In this document: positions 1 through 5,545 of the stretch, in pieces
Numbering within the stretch: the first letter of the stretch is position 1
Layout of the letters: each line of letters starts with the position of its first letter
Origin: Planctomycetes bacterium GWF2_50_10
GTDB lineage: Bacteria > Planctomycetota > Phycisphaerae > Sedimentisphaerales > GWF2-50-10
NCBI GenBank assembly: GCA_001824635.1
Contig: MHYB01000003.1
Span: forward strand, 1-8,117
Reading direction: 5' to 3'
DNA length: 8,117 nt
Program-made: the position numbers and the translations under genes
The notes under the pieces: model-generated
What the model was told of the DNA's origin: nothing
Database searches by the model: none
The model's input: only the letters and a program-made list of their open reading frames with translations

Positions 1-46
1 CCATGTGCCCGGTACAAAGTGTTACCTAAGTATCGGTTGACAAAAA
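1..46. mobile_element. possible truncated end of an integrase-type insertion sequence
   Basis: This stretch contains two related units. The first is ATGTGCCCGGTACAAA; the second starts GTGTTACCT and runs into AAGTATCGGTTGAC. From memory, repeats of the form GTGTTACCTATGT..CCGGT mark the ends of IS elements with a DDE integrase-type transposase (IS481-like or related). No transposase is visible and the element would have to lie left of the window, so this is recollection plus a weak internal repeat. It could equally be ordinary intergenic DNA. Confidence 0.3.
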
Positions 47-82
47 AGCTGGGATTCAAATTTCATGGAAGGTCTCCTTTGT

Positions 83-119
83 ATTGCAAGTTATGCAATG
101 CATGATAGTATGCAATGCA
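83..119. repeat. cluster of TGCAAT direct and inverted repeats
   Basis: The 11-mer TATGCAATGCA occurs at 92-102 and again at 109-119, 17 bp apart. ATTGCA at 83-88 pairs with TGCAAT at 94-99 across a 5-nt spacer, giving a small perfect hairpin. The cluster lies between the possible IS end and the feoB terminator, in DNA with no gene. It could be an operator for a gene left of the window, part of a mobile-element end, or chance in AT-rich sequence. Confidence 0.4.
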
Positions 120-158
120 AGACAAGTCAAGAATTTGTTTTAAAGTTATCGGATACTT

Positions 159-180
159 AAAAAAAGTCGCGCAGCGACCC
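159..180 (-). terminator. rho-independent terminator of the dtxR-feoA-feoB operon
   Basis: Read on the minus strand, GTCGC (178-174), loop TGC and GCGAC (170-166) form a 5-bp GC-rich stem. It can be extended by two G-T wobbles and is followed at once by seven T residues (165-159). It lies about 46 bp after the feoB stop in the direction of feoB transcription. On the plus strand the hairpin is followed by a C-run instead, so it should act one way only. Confidence 0.75.
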
Positions 181-190
181 CACAGGTCAC

Positions 191-218
191 TAATCAATAA
201 TCAGTAATCAATAATCAA
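191..218. repeat. 14-bp tandem duplication downstream of feoB
   Basis: TAATCAATAATCAG at 191-204 is followed directly by TAATCAATAATCAA at 205-218, differing only in the last base; the unit itself contains a TAATCA repeat. It lies between the feoB stop and its terminator, so it is in the 3' untranslated part of the iron operon transcript. It looks like a simple short tandem repeat with no evident function. Confidence 0.7.
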
Positions 219-226
219 TTCCTAGC

Positions 227-2377
227 TTACCCAAGCCCCAGCCCATGCCCCACTTGATAAACTATAAGCACCACCAAATACGCCAGCACGGTTAATCCGC
301 CAAGCTGGAATAACGCCCATTTCCAGCCGCCCGTCTCTGCTTTTGTTATCGCAACCGTCGCCATACACGGTATCGCGATAAGACAAAACAGCATTATGCA
401 AAATCCTGTCAAACCGCTGTACGATTCCGCCAGCTTGTCTCTCAGCGTCTGGTTACCCTGCCCGTCAGTCGCGAAAACCACCCCCATCTGCGAAACAAAT
501 ATCTCCTTTGCCGCAAACGCCCCCACCAGTGCCGTCCCTATCTTCCAGTCAAACCCAAGCGGCTTGATCGCCGGCTCGATAAACGCCCCCACCCTGCCCG
601 CGATTGAATGTGTAAGCTGCATCTGTGCCGCCTCACCACCCCCGCGCCCTACCGTCACCCCACCCTCAGCCGACCCTTCGACCACCGCCGTAACACTCTC
701 AGCCCCCCCGCGCTCTACCGTCACTACACCCTCCCAACGCGGAAAATTCGTCGCCCCCCACATGATCAAAGATGCCATAAGTATAGTAGTACCAGCCTTT
801 TGCAGATAAAGCTTGGCCCTTTCCCACGCATGTATCACCAGCGCCTTAGCCGTAGGCATCCTATACGGCGGCAACTCCATAACAAACGGTATCGTCTCGC
901 CCTTAAAAATCGTAAGCCGCAGAATCTTTGCCACCGCCACCGCAAGCGCTATCCCAGTAACGTAAATAAGCCACATGACCGGCCCGTGCCATTTGAGCGG
1001 GAAAAAAGCCGGTATGATCAGCGCGTAAATCGGGTATCTCGCCCCGCAGCTCATCAACGGAATTACCATTATGGTCGTGAGGCGGTTGCGCCTGCTCTCA
1101 AGTATCCGCGTTGCCATTATCGCCGGCACCGAGCAGCCAAAGCCGACAAGCATGGGTATAAAGCTCTTTCCGTGCAGACCTATCTTGTGCATTATGTGGT
1201 CAACGACGAACGCCGCCCGCGCCATGTACCCCGTATCCTCAAGCACCGCTATGGCCATGAACAAAAGCACAACGTTGGGCAAAAACGTCAGCACGCCGCC
1301 TACTCCGCCTATTACTCCATCTACAAGCAGCGACCGCACCAGGCTATCCGACCCGGCAGGCCAAAACGACGAAATCCCTGCTCCAAGCGCAGCAAAAATT
1401 TTCTCAAGCAGCATCACAAAAGGCGTACCGACAGTAAAGGTAAGCTGAAAAACGAAATACATCAAAACCAGGAATATCGGCAGACCAAGTGCCTTGTGCG
1501 TCACTATCGTGTCGATCATATCCGAAACATCGTGCCGCATCTCGGTAGTCGTTTTAACGCACTCCTGGCAGGCCCCGCTTATAAAACCATACCGCCGTTC
1601 CGCTATCACCACCTCCGGCCCTTCTCCCAGCAAAACCGTAAGCCTCTTGACCACTTCATCCACCGCGGCCAGAAGTTTGGCATCTTCAAACGCCTCGGCT
1701 ATTTCCTTATCCTGTTCTATCAGCTTGAGCGCCAGCCAGCGTTTGGGGCTGCCCGCATAACGGGTCGGGATTTGGCTTATTAAAGGAAGCACCTGTTCGA
1801 TAGCTCCCTCGATCTCTTTGCCGTAATTGATCTCCCTCTTTTGCCCCGCACAAGAACCATCCGCAACTTCCAGTACCCTATCAAGCAGCCCGGCTACCCC
1901 ATGCCCCGTTCGCCCAACTGTTGAAATGATAGGAACACCCAGCAGTGTGCTCAAATGCTCCAGATCAAACAAAAAACCGCGTTCCTTGGCCAAATCAGCC
2001 ATGTTAAACGCGAGAATGAGCGGCAGTTCCATTTCCATAAGCTGCGTGGCTAAATATAAATTCCGCTCCAGGTTCGACGAATCCACCACATCGACTATCA
2101 CATCGGGCTTTTCATCGATTATCGCCGCCCGCGCAACGCGCTCCTCGATACTGTAAGCCGTCAGGCTGTACGTCCCAGGCAGATCGATCACAGCGATTTC
2201 ACTGCCCTTGTGGCTGGTCTTGCCCTCTTTTTTTTCAACAGTCACGCCGGGATAATTACCAACATGCTGATGAGCACCGGTTAGGTGATTAAAAAGCGTG
2301 GTCTTGCCGCTGTTCGGATTACCAGCAAGGGCAATGGTTATCGTCTTTTGCGCCTTGGCCGTGATCGCCTGGATCAT
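227..2377 (-). CDS. feoB: ferrous iron transport protein B (FeoB), with an extra repeat-built insert
   Basis: FeoB is the inner-membrane Fe(II) importer with a cytosolic GTPase head. The 716-residue product has the G1 loop GNPNSGKT (19-26), G2 GVTVE (44-48), G3 DLPGT (65-69) and G4 NMAD (125-128). A helical linker is followed by the membrane part, with the two gate motifs GCSVPAIMATR (414-424) and MSCGARYP (442-449), and later KEIFVSQMG and PCMATVAITKAETG. Length is near the low-to-mid range for the family. The ATG at 2377 is preferred over an upstream in-frame ATG at 2410 because it overlaps the feoA stop as TAATG, has AAGGG upstream, and begins like other FeoB proteins. Residues about 548-587, a periplasmic or loop position before the conserved S-x-A-G-R-x-G segment, form a Gly/Val/Glu-rich insert made of two copies of a 22-residue unit. 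It is last in the operon and followed by a terminator. Confidence 0.97.
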   Translation of the reverse strand: MIQAITAKAQKTITIALAGNPNSGKTTLFNHLTGAHQHVGNYPGVTVEKKEGKTSHKGSEIAVIDLPGTYSLTAYSIEERVARAAIIDEKPDVIVDVVDSSNLERNLYLATQLMEMELPLILAFNMADLAKERGFLFDLEHLSTLLGVPIISTVGRTGHGVAGLLDRVLEVADGSCAGQKREINYGKEIEGAIEQVLPLISQIPTRYAGSPKRWLALKLIEQDKEIAEAFEDAKLLAAVDEVVKRLTVLLGEGPEVVIAERRYGFISGACQECVKTTTEMRHDVSDMIDTIVTHKALGLPIFLVLMYFVFQLTFTVGTPFVMLLEKIFAALGAGISSFWPAGSDSLVRSLLVDGVIGGVGGVLTFLPNVVLLFMAIAVLEDTGYMARAAFVVDHIMHKIGLHGKSFIPMLVGFGCSVPAIMATRILESRRNRLTTIMVIPLMSCGARYPIYALIIPAFFPLKWHGPVMWLIYVTGIALAVAVAKILRLTIFKGETIPFVMELPPYRMPTAKALVIHAWERAKLYLQKAGTTILMASLIMWGATNFPRWEGVVTVERGGAESVTAVVEGSAEGGVTVGRGGGEAAQMQLTHSIAGRVGAFIEPAIKPLGFDWKIGTALVGAFAAKEIFVSQMGVVFATDGQGNQTLRDKLAESYSGLTGFCIMLFCLIAIPCMATVAITKAETGGWKWALFQLGGLTVLAYLVVLIVYQVGHGLGLG
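639..733 (-). repeat. in-frame 66-bp repeat encoding the FeoB insert
   Basis: Positions 644-667 and 710-733 match at 21 of 24 bases, each followed on the coding strand by a run of five or seven G residues. They are exactly 66 bp apart, so the reading frame is kept. They encode EGVVTVERGGAE (549-560) and EGGVTVGRGGGE (571-582) of FeoB. The coding strand is very G-rich here, with four G-runs between 665 and 639 separated by 1, 8 and 3 nt, close to a G-quadruplex pattern. Confidence 0.8.
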
Positions 2378-2640
2378 TACGCACCCTTCGCAAGCGTGCT
2401 GTGGAGGCACTTTGTTACCATGATCTTTGTCGCCATTACCCGCCCCAGCGCAAGCCTGGAATGCTTAACCGCCAGGATCATCGGCCCATGGCCCCCATTT
2501 TTTACCACCGAAAACTCGGTGTTTGGGACAAGCCCCATGGCCGCAAGAAGGTTTTTAAGCCCCCTGCCCGCCTCGACACTGACAAATTTAACCTTTTCGC
2601 CGTCCTTTATATGCGAAAGTGGTTTAGTGCTGCTTACCAT
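2377..2640 (-). CDS. feoA: ferrous iron transport protein A (FeoA)
   Basis: FeoA is a small cytosolic SH3-like protein needed for FeoB-dependent Fe(II) uptake. The 87-residue product shows the family pattern: an N-terminal LSHIKDGEKVKFVSVEAG, then the G-x-x-x-x-L-x-x-MGL turn (LLAAMGLVPNTEF), and the closing strand pair around GPMILAVKHSRLALGRVMA. The start at 2640 is chosen because AGGAG sits 4 nt before it and the family begins there. A longer frame open back to 2745 lacks FeoA character in its extra residues and lies over the regulator gene. The start overlaps the end of the upstream regulator by 17 bp, and the TAA stop shares one base with the feoB ATG, so translational coupling on both sides is expected. 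No FeoC is present. Confidence 0.93.
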   Translation of the reverse strand: MVSSTKPLSHIKDGEKVKFVSVEAGRGLKNLLAAMGLVPNTEFSVVKNGGHGPMILAVKHSRLALGRVMATKIMVTKCLHSTLAKGA

Positions 2641-3112
2641 ACTGCTCCTGATTCTGCTCATTAAGCGTCCTGCTGTTGTGGAACGCCTTGAAGTTTTCCA
2701 ATATGCCCCTGCCGCCGTTATCGTCGCTTCGGATAAACTCCACAAACGACAGCAGCTTAGAGATTATCGCCGGCCCAAGTGAATGTTCCAACTCACACGC
2801 CGCCGTCTGGGCCGTCTGGGCTTCGATACCCAGCACATCTGAAAAGAAGTCCTGTATTATGCTATGCTTATTAACAATACCCTTAGCCGCCTCGGTCCCG
2901 GCTTCTGTAAGACTCACATAACCGTACGCCTTGTAGTTGATAAGTCCCCGCGACGCCAACGTCCTCAATGCGCTTGTCACCGAAGGTTTAGCCACCCCAA
3001 GTGCCTCAGCTATATCCTTTGACCGCGCAACCGCACAGCTTTGGGCTATAAGGTATATCGCTTCAAGGTAATCTTCCAGCGATGCCGTAAGTTTGTCATA
3101 TTCTATTTTCAT
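2624..3112 (-). CDS. DtxR/MntR-family metal-dependent transcriptional repressor
   Basis: This is a 162-residue iron- or manganese-sensing repressor. It has an N-terminal winged helix-turn-helix, with recognition region about 29-58 (DIAEALGVAKPSVTSALRTL) and wing near YKAYGYVSLT, followed by a helical dimerisation and metal-binding domain. Likely ligands by family alignment from memory are D14 and E17 (S-L-E-D-Y-L-E), H83 (N-K-H), and C106, E109 and H110 (C-E-L-E-H). The Asp/Glu pair resembles MntR, while the Cys-x-x-Glu-His resembles DtxR/IdeR, so metal choice cannot be read from sequence. It lacks the C-terminal SH3 domain of classical DtxR; FeoA, itself SH3-like, is encoded next. The start at 3112 has GGAAAAG upstream; an upstream ATG at 3145 adds 11 non-family residues. 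Being first in the feo operon, it probably represses its own operon when metal is replete. The polar tail (about 135-162) is not conserved in the family as I know it. Confidence 0.9.
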   Translation of the reverse strand: MKIEYDKLTASLEDYLEAIYLIAQSCAVARSKDIAEALGVAKPSVTSALRTLASRGLINYKAYGYVSLTEAGTEAAKGIVNKHSIIQDFFSDVLGIEAQTAQTAACELEHSLGPAIISKLLSFVEFIRSDDNGGRGILENFKAFHNSRTLNEQNQEQYGKQH

Positions 3113-3148
3113 AGCTTTTCCACAACATATACGTTCTATGTACAAAAC

Positions 3149-3166
3149 TTAGTTCGTTTAAACTAA
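3149..3166. promoter_or_regulatory. candidate DtxR-type operator upstream of dtxR-feoAB
   Basis: TTAGTTCGTTTAAACTAA is an inverted repeat with perfect 6-bp arms (TTAGTT / AACTAA) around a 6-bp centre; it also contains the 8-bp palindrome GTTTAAAC. The TTAG...CTAA ends and 18-bp size resemble DtxR/IdeR boxes (TTAGGTTAGCCTAACCTAA). It begins 36 bp before the regulator ATG. On the minus strand a possible -10, TACATA, lies just downstream at about 3143-3138, so bound repressor would cover the -35 region. The sequence match is seen; binding is inferred. Confidence 0.6.
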
Positions 3167-3219
3167 CATTTCAACAAAAAATCTTATAAATTTCATAAAA
3201 ACACGGTTTTTTTTTAGCA

Positions 3220-3248
3220 TTGACATTACATGCCATTTTTAATCTATT
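3220..3248 (+). promoter_or_regulatory. sigma70-type promoter of the hemerythrin operon
   Basis: A perfect -35 TTGACA (3220-3225) is followed by a 17-bp spacer and TCTATT (3243-3248), which matches the -10 consensus at four of six bases. Transcription would start near 3255, giving a leader of about 48 nt before the hemerythrin ATG, with AAGGGGG as ribosome binding site at 3292-3298. The upstream flank is AT-rich with a ten-base T-run, like an UP element. The candidate DtxR operator is about 54 bp further upstream, so direct repression of this promoter is not obvious. Confidence 0.55.
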
Positions 3249-3302
3249 GAAAGCACGGGGCTGTAACTGTCTGAAAGTAAAATTCTTTAATAAGGGGGTA
3301 AT

Positions 3303-3749
3303 ATGGATATTTTTGAACTTATTACTAACGACCACGAAAAAATACTTCATATTTTCGACCAGCTGGAAAAAACCAGGCACAAGGCTTCTAAAAACAAGGA
3401 CAGTCTCTTTGAAAAGCTCCATAATGAAATAGAAATTCATGCTACCGCCGAGGAACACACTTTTTACCCCGCCCTCCAGCTGTTTGAGCAGGCCAAAGAC
3501 AAGGTGATCGAGTCTCTCGAAGAGCATCATGTCGTCAGGCTGTTGCTGTCCGAACTCCAGAAGCTCGATAAGAGCGACGAGCATTGGGATGCCAAACTTA
3601 CGGTACTCAAAGAAAATATCGAGCACCACATGTCCGAAGAGGAAGGCCCAGTATTCGATATGGCCCAGGACTTCATGGACGAAGAACAGCTCGATGATAT
3701 AGGCAGACAGTTCCAGAAAGATAAAAAAGAGATCAAGGCGCATATATAG
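3303..3749 (+). CDS. hemerythrin HHE cation-binding domain protein
   Basis: The 148-residue soluble protein is a four-helix bundle of the hemerythrin family that should bind a non-heme di-iron centre. Visible likely ligands are H11 (N-D-H-E-K), H46 and E50 in the H-A-T-A-E-E-H-x-x-Y-P segment, H75 or H76 (E-E-H-H), and H109 and E113 in H-H-M-S-E-E-E-G. The single domain fills most of the chain, with a charged helical tail (about 125-148). Members bind O2, sense oxygen or nitric oxide, or handle iron; the sequence does not say which. It is first in a five-gene rightward operon and divergent from the Feo operon, so a link with iron or oxygen stress is a reasonable inference. The start is fixed by a strong AAGGGGG ribosome binding site 4 nt upstream. 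Confidence 0.9.
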   Translation: MDIFELITNDHEKILHIFDQLEKTRHKASKNKDSLFEKLHNEIEIHATAEEHTFYPALQLFEQAKDKVIESLEEHHVVRLLLSELQKLDKSDEHWDAKLTVLKENIEHHMSEEEGPVFDMAQDFMDEEQLDDIGRQFQKDKKEIKAHI

Positions 3750-3768
3750 TTCGGAACGGGAGAAAATT

Positions 3769-4635
3769 ATGGGTAAAGCCAGGCCCAAAACCCAGCCTGC
3801 CCAGAAGCAAGAAAAGCAGCCCGGGATCGAATCGCAAATGACGCCCAGGCCGCAAGCTTCAGGCGAAGACTACTACAAAGCCGCGGGCAAGCTCAAAGGC
3901 AAAGTCGCCCTGATAACCGGCGGCGATAGCGGCATCGGCAGGGCTGTAGCAATAGCCTTCGCGAAAGAGGGTGCCCAAATATGCATCGTGTATTATGATG
4001 AGCACAGCGATGCCGCCGAAACAAAGATGCTTGTCGAAAAAGCAGGCGCAAAATGTATCTCCATTGCCGGAGATATATCGAGTGACCGCTTTTGTGACGA
4101 GTGCGTCCGCAAAACGATCAGCGAACTGGGCAGGCTTGATATACTGGTAAATAACGCTGCCGTGCAGTTCCCACAAGCAAGCATCGAACAAATTACAAAC
4201 GAGCAGCTTGAACGCACCTTCAGGACGAATATTTTTGCGATGTTTTATTTCGTGCGCAGTGCCCTGCCTCATCTAAAGGAAGGGTCCACAATAATAAACA
4301 CAACTTCCGTAACCGCATATCGGGGCAGTCCACATCTGCTGGATTATTCTTCAACAAAAGGCGCGATAGTTGCTTTTACCCGCTCACTTGCGCTTGCCCT
4401 GGTAAAAAAAGGTATCAGGGTTAATGCCGTCGCACCCGGGCCGATATGGACGCCGCTGATCACATCGACTTTTGAAAAAGAAAAGGTTGAAAACTTTGGA
4501 AAAGATGTGCCCATGCAACGGCCCGGACAGCCCGAAGAATGCGCCCCGTGCTATGTATTTCTTGCGTCCGAAGACTCAAGTTATATTTCCGGCCAGACTT
4601 TGCATCCAAACGGAGGTTATATCGTCAACGGTTAA
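3769..4635 (+). CDS. SDR-family NAD(P)-dependent oxidoreductase (YghA/general-stress type)
   Basis: A 288-residue short-chain dehydrogenase/reductase with a Rossmann fold. It has the cofactor loop TGGDSGIG (50-57), D102 in the A-G-D-I strand end, NNAA (128-131), and the catalytic tetrad N154, S180, Y193 and K197 (Y-S-S-T-K). The C-terminal part has V-A-P-G-P-I-W-T-P and the closing S-G-Q-T-L-H-P-N-G-G. The Gln/Pro-rich leader with Q-P-G-I-E-x-Q-M-x-P-x-P before a G-K-L-x-G-K-V motif is typical of the subgroup including E. coli YghA and Bacillus general stress proteins. That subgroup has been linked to aldehyde or alcohol reduction; the substrate is unknown here. It follows the hemerythrin gene by 19 bp with GGGAG 6 nt before the ATG. 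The acidic-free turn after beta-2 (V-Y-Y-D-E) does not settle NADH versus NADPH. Confidence 0.93.
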   Translation: MGKARPKTQPAQKQEKQPGIESQMTPRPQASGEDYYKAAGKLKGKVALITGGDSGIGRAVAIAFAKEGAQICIVYYDEHSDAAETKMLVEKAGAKCISIAGDISSDRFCDECVRKTISELGRLDILVNNAAVQFPQASIEQITNEQLERTFRTNIFAMFYFVRSALPHLKEGSTIINTTSVTAYRGSPHLLDYSSTKGAIVAFTRSLALALVKKGIRVNAVAPGPIWTPLITSTFEKEKVENFGKDVPMQRPGQPEECAPCYVFLASEDSSYISGQTLHPNGGYIVNG

Positions 4636-4649
4636 AATTGGAGAAAACA

Positions 4650-5126
4650 ATGATAAACTTCAGAAGAGCCATTCCAACCACAGTTGATCGTGTACAAAAG
4701 AGCACATCTGACGCGATAAACGAACGCATAAGGCTGCATACGCAGCAGAACGTGGCGAAATACGCCACCCACCCCGCCGAGATACAGAAAAGGCTCAATG
4801 AACTTGACGCCGAATGGGATATCGAGCGCACACTGGAGGCCAACGCCGCCATGATTGGCCTGACAGGCTTGGTACTGGGCATGAAGGCAAACAAGAAATT
4901 TTTTGTGCTCCCGATTGCCGTCGGCGCGTTCTTGTTCCAGCATGCGGTTCAGGGTTGGTGCCCGCCGGTTCCTTTATTCCGCAGACTTGGCATCAGGACT
5001 CAGAAAGAAATAGAAAATGAAAGATTTGCATTAAAAGCTATACGGGGCGATTTCGCCCGGGCTCCGGGCTTCGGCCAGGAAAACCCGGAGGTAACCGCTA
5101 TTGAAACACTCAAAGCGGTACAATAA
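4650..5126 (+). CDS. DUF2892-like small membrane protein
   Basis: The 158-residue protein has a charged N-terminal region (1-63) with the pattern N-E-R-I-R-x-x-T-x-x-N-V-x-x-Y and L-x-E-L-D-x-E-W-D-I-E-R. Two hydrophobic helices follow (about 64-78 and 84-100), then a conserved-looking GWCPPVPLFRRLG (102-114) and a K-E-I-E-N-E-R-F-A-L-K-A-I-R-G-D-F segment. I recognise this layout as proteins annotated with the DUF2892/YgaP-type transmembrane domain, in which a Cys-Pro pair follows the second helix; no function is established. The ATG at 4650 is preferred over a longer open frame from 4539, which would lie inside the SDR gene, because GGAG is 6 nt upstream and family similarity starts here. 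It is 14 bp after the SDR gene and so co-transcribed. Topology and partner proteins cannot be read from sequence. Confidence 0.8.
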   Translation: MINFRRAIPTTVDRVQKSTSDAINERIRLHTQQNVAKYATHPAEIQKRLNELDAEWDIERTLEANAAMIGLTGLVLGMKANKKFFVLPIAVGAFLFQHAVQGWCPPVPLFRRLGIRTQKEIENERFALKAIRGDFARAPGFGQENPEVTAIETLKAVQ

Positions 5127-5161
5127 ACCATTTCAGGCATTAGCCAGAAAAGGGGACGACC

Positions 5162-5524
5162 ATGGAAAGGCAGATTATTTCGGCTTCAACAATGGTTGGC
5201 GACGAGGTTCGCAATGTCGAGGGTGAGGATCTGGGCAATATCGAAGAACTGATGATCGACCTGGATTCGGGATATCTGGCGTTTGCAGTGCTGTCGTTTG
5301 GCGGATTTATGGGCATCGCCGACAAGCTTTATGCCGTGCCTTTCGATACGCTCACTTATGATTTCGACGAGAAGGTATTTATAGTCGATATCGATAAGCA
5401 AACGCTTGAGAACGCACCAGCCTTCGACAAAAACCACTGGCCCGACATGAGCAATATGGAATGGGGCAGAAATATCTTCAACTATTACGGTTTTGAGCCT
5501 TACTGGGACAGGGATAAATTCTGA
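5162..5524 (+). CDS. PRC-barrel domain protein
   Basis: The 120-residue protein is one PRC-barrel (a small beta-barrel first known in photosynthetic reaction centre H subunit and RimM). Visible motifs are I-S-A-S-T-M-V-G-D-E-V-R-N near the start, G-E-D-L-G-N-I-E-E-L-M-I-D-L (20-33), the very typical L-S-F-G-G-F-M-G-I-A-D-K-L-Y-A-V-P-F (44-61), and a D-K-x-x-L-E-x-A-P-x-F-D-K-x-x-W-P segment. The stand-alone bacterial form often sits among stress genes and has no agreed biochemical role. There is no signal peptide or membrane helix, so it is presumably cytosolic. It follows the membrane protein gene by 35 bp, with AAGGGG before the ATG. The aromatic C-terminal tail (W-G-R-N-I-F-N-Y-Y-G-F-E-P-Y-W) might be a docking element, which is inference. 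Confidence 0.88.
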   Translation: MERQIISASTMVGDEVRNVEGEDLGNIEELMIDLDSGYLAFAVLSFGGFMGIADKLYAVPFDTLTYDFDEKVFIVDIDKQTLENAPAFDKNHWPDMSNMEWGRNIFNYYGFEPYWDRDKF

Positions 5525-5545
5525 TCACATATATTGGAGCAGGAC

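Noticed and set aside
22..66. A 14-codon leftward frame with AAAGGAG 7 nt before its ATG
   Set aside because: The ribosome binding site is good, but the peptide (14 residues) ends at a TAA inside the possible IS end and resembles nothing known to me; too short to call a gene.
608..1783. A long plus-strand open frame of 391 codons opposite feoB
   Set aside because: It lies fully antisense to the clearly conserved FeoB, is rich in Arg/His/Pro/Tyr as expected from a shadow frame, and has no domain or ribosome binding site.
2377..2745. Longer 122-residue version of FeoA
   Set aside because: The extra 35 N-terminal residues are the out-of-frame reading of the regulator gene, and the internal ATG at 2640 has a strong AGGAG.
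3185..3199. AT-rich near-palindrome TTATAAATTTCATAA in the divergent intergenic region
   Set aside because: Six of seven arm positions pair, but in such AT-rich DNA this is expected often; it matches no regulator box I can name (FNR, Fur, NO-sensor).
3171..3788. A minus-strand frame of 205 codons across the hemerythrin gene
   Set aside because: It is antisense to the conserved hemerythrin protein and its composition (Phe/Leu-rich) is that of a reverse-complement shadow.
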